The notes beneath the pieces are model-generated. The model ran no database searches. It was not told the DNA's origin and worked only from the letters and a program-made list of their open reading frames with translations. From Micractinium sp. NFX-FRZ (lineage: Eukaryota > Chlorophyta > Trebouxiophyceae > Chlorellales > Chlorellaceae), in NCBI GenBank assembly GCA_029339195.1, contig JAPTJF010000817.1, forward strand, positions 1 to 11,791: 11,791 bases of DNA, given 5' to 3'. How positions within the stretch are numbered: position 1 is the stretch's first letter; each line of letters starts with the position of its first letter. Position numbers and translations under genes: made by a program. Shown one piece after another: positions 1 through 7,908 of the stretch.

Positions 1-10
1 CAGAGGTAGT

Positions 11-60
11 TCAGGGGTGACCAGGGGTGGCCAGGGGTGATCAGGGGTGGTTTAGGGGGA
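11..60. repeat. 10-bp tandem repeat (CAGGGGTGR core)
   Basis: Five consecutive 10-base units share the core CAGGGGTG, the last one degenerate (TTTAGGGGGA). Bases 1-10 (CAGAGGTAGT) may be a further decayed copy, so the array may continue left of the window. It lies just upstream of a likely splice acceptor at 96 and is therefore probably intronic minisatellite sequence of the gene entering from the left. Confidence 0.8.
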
Positions 61-96
61 ACTCCATCCTCATAGTGCACTGTACTGCTGCTGCAG

Positions 97-244
97 GATG
101 CGTGCACGTGAAATCCCTCAGCACGTCATGGCCCAGCATGCCCCGCTCCTGGCTGCCCTTGGCGGCATGGCCCGGCTGGGGGGCGGCAGCTTGGCAGCCA
201 TGCTGCAGCTGTGCGACTCCTTGCCGGCGCCACGCCAGCCCTAG
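97..244 (+). CDS. Probable terminal exon of an upstream plus-strand gene (partial, unrecognised)
   Basis: A pyrimidine/CTG-rich stretch ending GCTGCTGCAG at 87-96 looks like a splice acceptor. After it, the frame that begins with the codon at 98 stays open for 48 codons and ends at TAG 242-244. The peptide begins MRAREIPQHVMAQ, continues with an Ala/Leu/Gly-rich amphipathic stretch (LAALGGMARLGGG) and ends LPAPRQP. The composition looks like a real alpha-helical C-terminus. The exon would start with one base (G97) completing a codon split by the intron. I cannot identify a family from this fragment. An alternative frame stays open to 263, but it is Trp/Cys-rich and less protein-like. The rest of the gene is outside the window. 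Confidence 0.4.
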
Positions 245-665
245 GGTGCTCCCGACTCCCTAACGACCTGCATCCTCAGCTGGCATATACGTCGTGCCAA
301 CAGCTGCCTCAAATCATCCTTTGTTTGCCAACCATTGCACACCGCCTGCCTCCATGCACAACCCAGGAACAAGCCATGGGGGCACAGCACGCAACGAGCA
401 CGGATAGACAGCCCAGCAACCACAGGCAGGCAGGCAGCGGTCCGGGGTACTGCAGCCATCGTCGGCAGCTGGCATGCTGGGTGCTCTCTGTGCACGCTTG
501 TCAGCTGGCTTTCAATCTTGCTGTGGTTCGAGGTTGCACTTGAGGTTGCACCCGCACTGCTCGCATGCACCATGTCGTTTGGATTCACAGTGTCACGTGG
601 GAAGACTCATGTGACAGGGAGTCGCTTTGGAAAGCGGCAAGATACGTGGCGCACGAGAGATAGTG
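245..665. other. Convergent 3' intergenic region
   Basis: This gap of about 420 bases lies between the stop of the incoming plus-strand gene and the stop of the minus-strand dehydrogenase gene. It should hold both 3' UTRs. I see a short CAGG run (424-436), a direct repeat of GAGGTTGCAC (around 530-552) and a CACGTG hexamer near 594-599. I find no TGTAA on either strand here, so the cleavage sites cannot be placed. The open frames in it have shadow-like composition and no recognisable motif. Confidence 0.6.
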
Positions 666-3600
666 TCACTCGGGGGGGAGCACTTTGTAAGGGTTCATGA
701 TGCCACGTGGGTCCAGGGCAGCCTTCACTTGCCGCATGAGTGCCACAGCAGCCGGGGGCTTGCTGAACCCGATGCACCCCGCCTTCATCAAGCCCAGCCC
801 GTGCTCTGCGCTCACGCTGCCGCGCTGCTGCAGCAGGGCAGTGGCGGCCGTGTGGCAAGAGGAGGTAGTAATGCCGTGCAAGGGGTGGGGGCAAGCGGCA
901 AGGGGCGGGAACGGGGGGCAGGTGGCAAGCACGAGGAGCGGCCGAGGGACACGCCAGTCGGGCAGGCACCTGCGGAGCACCGCACGGCAACAGGAGAGGG
1001 AGGGGCCGGACAGGCAGGGCGGGGGCGATGGGGACCCCGCGAGACCTGTGCTGTGCTGTGCTATGCTGTGCTGTGTAGGCTGTGCCGTGAGGGTGTGGTA
1101 TCCCACGCACTGCCCACCTGCGCTGTCCATTCGTAGACAAATGGCTCGATCTGTTGCCGCAGGGCCTCGTCATAAGCAGGGGCTGCGGGCAGAAGGGAGC
1201 ATGCGGGGAGGGGAACACACCGCTCTGATATAGTGAACGGTGAATAAGGCAGCAAAACACCCGGTCCGTGTAAGAAAGGAGAATGGTCAAAATGCTGTCA
1301 ACACCAGGGCACGCAGGTAGGCAGGCAGGGCTGGCACGGGGGCCTGACCAGCTGCCGCTGTGAGGCGCCCACACACAGCGCTGCCCAACCGAGCTGCCCA
1401 CGCTGTCCACCTGCCCACCTGCAGCGGGTAGCTTTCATCAAGGATTTCGTAGATGCACACAGAAACCAACCCACCTGAGATGTTGAGGTGCAGATTTCCG
1501 TCCCCCAAGTGGCCATAGCCTGCCACCCTAATGGGTGGGTCATCCCCGCTTCCGCCGCCGCCGCCGCTGCTGCTGCTACCAGCGCTACCTCTGCTGCCGC
1601 TGCCAGCGCTGCTGCGGGCTTGCTGGGGGAAGGCTGCCGCTAGCCGCTGCCGCATGTCTGTGACTAGCTGGTACATGGCAGGGATGGGCATGCTGAAGTC
1701 ATACTTGTAGATGGCACCTGCAATACCAAAGTGCGCAGTACACTGCCGTGGGGCATGTTGGCGTTGAGCTTATCAACAACGGCGCAAAGTTGTGCTGTAA
1801 TGGCGTGCCCCGCGCGCGCCCCCCCCCCACACACACACGCAAAGTCAGGTGAACTCTGCCCACCTACCCCGGTGCCGTAGCGCTTCAGTGATGCCCTCTC
1901 GGATGTGCCACACCTGCCGCGCCTGGCTGCTGTCCTGAGCCAGCACGCCGTCTGTTGTGCCACATGGCGAAGCGGAGGGTGGGCAGGATTAAGGCATAGT
2001 ACGCATATTAGAAAGTGCTTGATGCGTGTCAGTAGGGCACAGTCCAGAGCCTGCACGCCGCCTGGTGTCCAGCAGCACTCCACCGTCTCTGGATGCACGC
2101 ATGTCTACACTTCACTTATCAAGCACCAGGCTGCCATCCCTACAGTGTGTTGTGTTATCACTCCACCGTCCACCCTGGATTGGTATGCATGCCCACGCCT
2201 CACTCACCCAGCACCAGCCTGCCATCCCCAGAGTGCTATGGGTGTATCCACGCCTCACTCACCCAGCACCAGCCCCTCCCCCATCACGTCCTCCAGGAAG
2301 CGCTCCAGCTTCTCGCCGTCGTGGGCAGAGCTGCTGCCAGAGGTCTCCACCACGAGGTAGAAAGGGGCCTGGGAGGTGCAGGTGGGGTGGAACACGACGG
2401 GTCGGGGAGGGCAGAGGGAGGAGAGTCGGGGTGAGGTCAGGCAGGCAGGCAGGCAGGCAGGCGGGCAGGCAGGCAGGGTAGGTGGGCAGGCAGGAAGGCA
2501 GGCAGTCAAGCAAGCAGGCAGGCGGGTAATCCGGAGCCTGGGGAGGAAGCAGGCGGCGGGGTGCAGTGGGCTGCCTCTACAACGTGTCCCCGCCCTCCCT
2601 CCCTCCCTCCCGCCCACCCACCCTCACTCCCACCTTCCCTCCTTCACCTGGCAGGCAGGCAGCGGGTCCTTGGCCCCCGGCAGGTGCTGGAGGGTGATGT
2701 CAAGCGACTCGCGATCCAGGAACTCAAAGGCCGACAGGATCTCGCCCAGCTGGCGCTTGGCGCGCACAAACACCTGTGGGAAGGCGGGGCGGAAGCAGCC
2801 GGGAGTACACGCAGATTTGATTAGTAATAAACCTGGCCCTGGGGCTGCATGAACACTGGCAAGTGAGGGTCGGAGGTAGACGGCATCAGTCCTATCAGGC
2901 GAGTGTCGGTGGGATGCCCCAGGGGTGTGTGTGTGCCAAGTGCAGCGGTTGTGCCACACCGGGGGCTGCTAGTGCACGGCTGTGCTGGCGGCGCTGCGCT
3001 GCTCGGCGCACCGTGCGCCAAGCCAAGGCAGGAGCCAGTTCAGTGGGGGCACGAGGCGTGCGGCGGCGGGTCAACAACCACGAGCTGCATGACAACAAAC
3101 TTACTGGACAGCCCCACCTGCTGTGCCGCTTCAAAGCTTGGGACTGCCAGATACGAAACATTCACTGCAGGGAGAGCAACAGGGAAGGTTGGCAACTAGG
3201 CAGATAGACAGGGAACTGTACAGCCTGGCACAAACCACAGCGCAGCAAAGCGCAGCACACCAGCCAGCGGGCTTGGTGGGCAGCGCAGGGCCGCCACGAT
3301 GATCAGGCCCAGACTGCGCAGCGCAGCACAGCACAGCTCAGCACACCTGCCAGCGCGCGTGGCAGGCACAGCAGCGCTACCGCGGTGATCAGGCCAACTG
3401 CGCAGCTCAGGGGAGCGCAGCGCAGCGCAGCACACCTGCCAGCGGGCGTGGCGGGCACAGCAGCGCCACCGCGGTGATCAAGCCCAGGCTGCCCTCGCTG
3501 CCGATGAAGAGCTGCTTCAGATTGTATCTGCAGGACACATGGCAAGCAGTTGATGTGGCAGTACAAGCTCTCAGCAGAGGCAGTACAGTGTGACTGAGAA

Positions 3601-5967
3601 GAGCAGAAAAGAGCGGAGCAGCATCCCTCTGTGCGCTGCCCAGCACGTGGCAGGGGGCAGGCACGGCACAGATCTTTGCCCCGCTGTGTATGCCGTCCTG
3701 GCTCCCTGGGGCACTGGTCTGGTCTGGCCGATAACCCTGCCATCATCAGAATTGCCCTTCACAGCAGCCATCCCAGCAATTAGCACCCACCCGGTGTTGT
3801 CCTTTCTGAGCGTGGTTAGGAGGTCCAGCACTTGCCCATCTGCAGGCAGGAAGGCAGGAAGGCAACCGGCCCAGGGAGGCAGGGCAGGTGTTCATCGGCA
3901 GACACAAGGGCAGGCAAGGGGGTCAGCAGTGCCGCTGCTGCCTCCTGCCTTGCTGCTCCCTGCTTGTTGGATTCCCGAAGTGAACAGTGCGTGCCCTGCA
4001 TTGCCCAACTGCCGGCCCTGCCCCTCCCGCACCTGCCAGTACCACCTCCAAGCCCAGCACGCTGCCGTGGAGGGAGCCGTAGCGCAGGAGGCGCAGGCCG
4101 CCTGCAATACAGGCGGCAGTACACGGAGTGTTGCAGTACCACAGCACCAGCAGCGCCTGGTGCATTAGCGCATTTCGACGGGCCGCCTGGAGGCACACAG
4201 GGCGGCAGCAAGTGCCAGCATTGGCAGCGGGGCATAAGCAGCGTCATGTGGGCTGCCTTGCTCTGCTGGTTAGGGTGCGCGATGCACAACGTAGCCCAAA
4301 CACAGGCTGTCCAACCCTGCGTTGTTTCAGATCTCCGGCTGCCCAGCTGCTGCTGCTGCTGCTGCAGGCAACTTGTCCGTGCCGCGGCAGTACCTGCGGT
4401 ACCGACCTGCATTTGTAGCCACGTTGCCGCCAATGTGGCAGCTTCCCTTGGCTCCAAGGTCCAGTGGCATGCAGTACCCCTGCTCTGCAGCGCGCGGGTC
4501 AGCGGGGGCGGTACCCGGGTCGTCAGGCCGTCACACCAGGCAGCCCCGTGCCTACCACCCTCTGCCAGCCAGGCGCAGGCCCCTTCCTCTTGCTCTCTGC
4601 ACAGCTGCATGGGCGCTGCCTGCGCTGTGACCCCATCCTGCCCGTCCCTCACCACTGCCGCCCCGCCCCGCCCGCCCCTCACAACTGCGTGCTTGGCCAG
4701 GCCAGCCACCCCCCCGCTGGCCCACCCCTAGAATGCATTGCAACACGTTTTGCGATGCAAACCCATCTCAATGACACCCACCCACCACCCTCACCTGCCA
4801 CGTGATTGTCAAGGTTCTCTAAGATGCAGCCAGCCTGGGCGGTCAGGGCTCCGCTGACCTGGGGACAGCAGGAAGGGCAGGTGTGAGGGAATAGCGGGTG
4901 GGTGGGTGGGTGGGTGGGTGGGCAGCGTTACATTGGGGGGTGGCGGAAGTGGGGGGGCAGCCACATCAGCATGACACACTGCAGCGATACCCGCCCTCCT
5001 TCATTGGTTGTCCAAGACAGGGCTGGGAGCGGTGCGCTTTCCCTCCCTCCCATTCCCCGACCTCCGCCGTCACTTACCGGGTCAAACGACAGCACTTGAT
5101 TCATGGCAGCAGTGCTGACCACCACCTCATCATACACCGGCACGCTGCCCCCCACCAGGCCCGTGTTACCGCCCTGGATTGACGAGAAGCAGGGGACAAG
5201 GGGTGGAGGTGAGAAACAGGGGGCCGGGGAGGGCAGCGGTGCATGGGGGAGGCAGCATGGCACCAGGAGAGGCGGTGACCCGGGTGCAGGCGGGAGGCAA
5301 GGCGTCCGGGCAGGTGGGCAGGAAGATGGGCGGCATGGGACACCATCGGCAGTGTAAGCAGCGATGTCACTTCGCTGTGTTACGTCTGCCAGGCTGAGGC
5401 AGTGCACGCACAGGTTGATATCATGCGCGTCTGAAGCTGGCATCATGGGAAACAGGGATGGCACCACTTGCCTGCGGCACCACCGCCAGCCGCCGCTCGT
5501 TGCAATGCCGCAGAAGTGCGGAAACTTGTTGGGTGCTGCGGGGCTTGAGGGCCAACCGCGAGCCGCCCTCGTACTTGCCCATCCAATCTCTGAGCAAGGA
5601 AAGGAGAGGGCGCAGGGCCAGCCCTTGTACAGCGACAGGCCGCCCCAACGGCGAGCGGCGGCGGCGGCAGAGAGTTGGGGAGGCAGCGGCAGTATCGGGA
5701 ACGTGCAGAATTTCCTTTCCATGCTCCTCCAAACGCATGAAGCACAGCTGGGGCATGCAAACAATACAGCTCGCACCTGTTGAAGGGCTGCAGCTCGTGG
5801 GGGTCCGTCACGACGCCGCCCGGCCCAACCACGCTTTCGAAGAATGCCAGGTCCGCATCCTGCACCGCTGCAAAGCGTGAGTCCCGAGGCGGGGCACCAC
5901 CGGCCAGGCGTGCCTGCTGCAGAGCGGCCAGCAAGCGCCCAGAGCGCTGGCTCGCCCTGCACAACAT
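666..5967 (-). CDS. D2HGDH: D-2-hydroxyglutarate dehydrogenase, mitochondrial (15 exons, 529 aa)
   Basis: This FAD enzyme of the FAD-linked oxidase/VAO family oxidises D-2-hydroxyglutarate to 2-oxoglutarate in mitochondria. In plants the electrons go to ETF/ETF-QO. Exons on the minus strand: 5967-5777, 5589-5472, 5173-5078, 4858-4795, 4484-4407, 4101-4033, 3839-3791, 3527-3436, 3164-3118, 2773-2648, 2368-2263, 1951-1868, 1717-1475, 1182-1118, 827-666 (stop TGA 668-666). Phases match at all 14 junctions. Visible motifs: FAD-binding [14 protein letters not shown] (from residue 102), [19 protein letters not shown] (from 166) and [10 protein letters not shown] (from 228); substrate residues IREGIT (R363, T367) and YKYD (K378); metal site GHLGDGNLH (H443, H450) and SAEHG (E484, H485); C-terminus [12 protein letters not shown]. 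The length fits the family (human 521, Arabidopsis 559). The chosen start gives an Arg-rich, acid-free presequence [18 protein letters not shown]. In-frame ATGs at 6099 and 6147 would give 573 or 589 aa. Odd points are a Ser/Gly insert at about 409-431 and one GC-AG intron. Confidence 0.95.
1046..1075. repeat. CTGTG pentanucleotide microsatellite in D2HGDH intron 14
   Basis: Six tandem CTGTG units, one of them CTATG, lie inside the last intron (828-1117). Related CTGCG/CAGCG runs occur in intron 8 of the same gene. Confidence 0.85.
2079..2274. repeat. Degenerate tandem copies of the exon 11 end plus donor in D2HGDH intron 11
   Basis: A 27-base segment at 2248-2274 spans the 3' end of exon 11 and its 5' splice site. 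It recurs identically at 2193-2219, 55 bases deeper in intron 11. A third, decayed copy lies around 2105-2145: a segment near AGCACCAG followed by CTGCCATCCC is repeated at an 88-base offset, and CTCCACCGTC at 2079 recurs at 2161. The exact copy carries a complete decoy donor (intron base 2207, GTGAGTG). In the oldest copy the GT is lost (GATAAG). Confidence 0.8.
2437..2526. repeat. CAGG tetranucleotide repeat in D2HGDH intron 10
   Basis: About 90 bases are made almost entirely of GGCA/GCAG units, with interruptions such as GCGGG, GGTAGGTGG and GTCAAGCAAG. They lie inside intron 10 (2369-2647). Shorter runs of the same motif occur at 3842-3862, 424-436, 1317-1328 and 2650-2660, so this is a general microsatellite family of the genome. 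Confidence 0.9.
3256..3487. repeat. Three tandem copies (86-89 bp) of the exon 8 end plus donor in D2HGDH intron 8
   Basis: Copy A (3431-3487) is the real end of exon 8 and its donor. Copy B (3342-3430, 89 bases) and copy C (3256-3341, 86 bases) follow inside the intron. Over the first 54 bases B matches A at 50 positions and C matches A at 44. All three keep the donor context (A and B GGCAG|GTGTGC, C GGCTG|GTGTGC). Copy B still translates as [16 protein letters not shown] against [16 protein letters not shown] in the real exon. Confidence 0.9.
3347..3397 (-). other. Candidate 51-nt cassette exon (duplicated exon 8 end) in D2HGDH intron 8
   Basis: On the minus strand, repeat copy B is preceded by a pyrimidine-containing stretch ending CTGCGCAG (acceptor-like, AG at 3399-3398) and ends in CTGGCAG followed by GTGTGC. 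The 51 bases between enter and leave in phase 1, the same phase as intron 8. Inclusion would add 17 residues (beginning [10 protein letters not shown]) without a frameshift or stop. Whether it is ever spliced in cannot be told from sequence. The parallel copy C (3261-3313, 53 bases) would meet a stop codon at once. Confidence 0.3.
4896..4922 (+). repeat. (GGGT)n repeat in D2HGDH intron 3
   Basis: More than six uninterrupted GGGT units lie within intron 3 (4859-5077). The plus strand, which is the template strand for this gene, has well over the four G-tracts required for an intramolecular G-quadruplex. Confidence 0.9.
5174..5471 (-). other. GC-AG intron 2 of D2HGDH
   Basis: The exon before it ends CCGCAG and the intron begins GCAAGT, so the donor is GC rather than GT. 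Apart from the C it is a perfect donor consensus (CAG|GCAAGT). The acceptor is AATCCAG followed by GGCGGTAAC. The junction restores the invariant family motif [11 protein letters not shown], which fixes both splice sites. Confidence 0.9.
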
Positions 5968-6513
5968 GGTGTGACTGATCGTTGGTGATCGCCGAGAAGA
6001 TCTTCCAATTGGGCGCTCTGGGGCACCGCCGGCCAGGGTGGCGGGCAGCACGGCGCTATGCGCTGGCCGCCGCCCAGTGGGCGACCGGTCGCTGTGCATG
6101 TGGTGCGGATCTACCAAAGATATCAAGGCACATTTTACAGCACCCACGTGCTAGCTTCACGGTTGAGTTCACCATGGAAACTGTATCTGACGTCTGGTGC
6201 GTCTGTAGCGATCGCCTGAACTGCCGTCGCGAGGTTGTCGGGCCACAGCAGCACACAAGCGCTCTTCTGCAGAAAGTCGCAAAAGCAGCCACTTGACGGG
6301 CAGAGGCGCATTGTTGCAATGTGCGTGGTGGCAACCGGAAGCATCACACAAAGCACATCGCGTGCTTGGTTGCGGCGCCGCGGCAGTGCGCGCCCAGCGC
6401 TCAGCGCACCCATCTCCTGCCGCAGGCGGCGGCTCGCATCCAATGCGCCCTCTCTTTGCTACAACAACAGTGCGCCCTTTGCACCATTCTACCTTGAACT
6501 AGGCGCAGCGGGC
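5968..6513. promoter_or_regulatory. Divergent intergenic/promoter region between D2HGDH and the 6514 gene
   Basis: About 546 bases separate the two divergent start codons, so the promoters and 5' UTRs of both genes must lie here. I see no convincing TATA box. A palindromic CACGTG (6145-6150, in CCACGTG context) is a candidate bZIP/bHLH site. Each gene's reading frame stays open well upstream of its chosen ATG: to 6147 for D2HGDH and to 6235 for the plus-strand gene. The exact starts and any 5' UTR exon are therefore uncertain. The sequence around 6019-6047 resembles exon 1 sequence at 5888-5916 (GGGGCACC.CCGGCCAGG), suggesting a local duplication. Confidence 0.5.
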
Positions 6514-7908
6514 ATGGAGTTCGGCGGCTGGGGCTGCTCGGGGCCAGCAGCAGCCGACCTGCGAATGGCAGAGCAGCCCGACGCAGGGCCAGCCTACGGC
6601 GCGGCGGAGCTGCAAGAGCTGCAGAGCAGAGCGTTGCGAGTGTTGCTGGGCGCAGACTCGCTTCTGCTCCCGCTGCAGCTGCGGCAACTAGTGCTGGGCA
6701 GTCGGAGCATAGACGAGAGCAGCAGCCGAAGGTGAGGCGCGCGACCGAGCCGCCGTCAGCGTGCCATTCAAACTCCCGTGAGCAGCTGGCCGGCGGCGGC
6801 AGCAGCTGCCGCCAGCGACACTGTGCGCACACTCCCACCCTGCCTCTCTGCTGCCCCCTCCCTGCAGCAAGTGCTTATTGGAGCTGGCAGTATCATCTCT
6901 CATAGAGCAGGGACTGGTGGTGCGGCAGGGGTACGGGGCCTTCGCTGCGCTCTCGGTGCGCTCCCTGCAGGGCGCCCCCACCTCCTGCCTGCACTCGCCG
7001 TGCTGCTGCCTGTGCAGTGCTGTCGCTGCACCCAGCTGTCGTCAGGTTTTCACAACCTATATCAGCTCAGGGGCAGCACCCACATGCTCCCGAATCCTGC
7101 TCCTGCCTGTTGGCAGCACCCATATGCCGTTGCTGCCTGCTTCCAGCCGCTACAATCCCCTATCTTCTCTGCGCACCGGATGCTGGGTGCTGCATCCCCT
7201 GCTTTCTGCGTGCCGTCATTTGCGCCTCCCTTTAACACGAGTCCGGCGCCGCCCCCCCGCCCTGCAGGTGCCTGATGCAGCGCTCTCCAAGGCAGAGGCG
7301 CTAGCCTATAGCGACTTCCCTGATGAGGGCCAGCTGCCGCTGTATGGCGGGGCAGCGGCGGCGGCGGGGCTGGCAGGCGGCGGGGCGCAGCACATGCACC
7401 CGCACCACTGCCCACCTGCGCGCCTCAACCGCCTGCGCCGACACTCGTCGCCGCGGCAGTTTGGCAGCCGCATGTCGGGTGAGCGTGGCAGGCCAGGCAA
7501 CGTGGGTGCTGCTGTATGGTGGAGCCTTGGCGTTGCATTCCACGCCTGCTTGCACGTGAACCCGCTGCGCTGTGATACGGCTGCGGTGTGGCGTGGATCA
7601 CAGGGATGCAGGAGCAATGTGCCCCTGGCCCAGTGTGCCAGCAGTACAGAAGATGTTCCCCGCAATGCTGCTGCTTGCCCTGCATGCTCTGTGGGGCCTC
7701 AGCATCTCACCCTGCTTGCCCCGCGCCCACCTCTTTTGCCGCTGCAGGGGTTGAGAAGCCGGGCAGCGTGCGGCGGGGGAAGCGCAGCATCTCAGAGGAC
7801 CTGGGCGGCCTGCAGCTGCAGAAGAAAGTGCGGCTGCCCAACGGCATGGGCAGCAACAGCGGGGCGGGGCCCTTCAGCCCAGGCGGCATCGTGGCAATGA
7901 GCCCCTGA
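6514..7908 (+). CDS. Hypothetical protein, 4 exons, 225 aa; possible winged-helix-like region and basic tail
   Basis: I do not recognise this protein. Exons: 6514-6731, 6868-6955, 7268-7478, 7748-7908 (stop TGA 7906-7908). All junctions are GT-AG and in phase. The start ATG 6514 has a reasonable context (GGGCATGGA). Residues 31-103 are helix-rich (AAELQELQSRALRVLLG, then CLLELAVSSLIEQGLVVRQG) and end in a Gly/Tyr turn (QGYGAFAALSV). That pattern could be a winged helix, but this is only a guess. Next come DFPDEGQLPLYGG, an Ala/Gly run (129-141), a His cluster HMHPHH (144-149) and basic patches (RLNRLRRHSSPR, VRRGKRS, LQKKVRLP) that could act as a nuclear localisation signal. The tail is Gly/Ser/Pro-rich. 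An in-frame ATG at 6319 would add 65 Arg/Ser-rich residues. Intron 2 (312 bases) is stop-free and in frame, so a retained form is possible. Confidence 0.65.

Noticed and set aside
828..1117. Possible extra exon within the last D2HGDH intron
   Set aside because: The exons on both sides join directly through the conserved EWTAQ-(Q)RGSVSAEHG segment, leaving nothing missing from the protein.
3816..4731. Overlapping frames of about 300 codons on both strands
   Set aside because: They run across introns and exons 6-7 of D2HGDH in the wrong frames or strand, with Cys/Pro/Ser-rich shadow composition. The conserved dehydrogenase motifs fix the true coding exons here.
6878..7900. 340-codon plus-strand frame as a separate gene
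   Set aside because: It starts inside exon 2 of the 6514 gene and reads through introns 2 and 3. After intron 3 it is in the wrong frame relative to exon 4.
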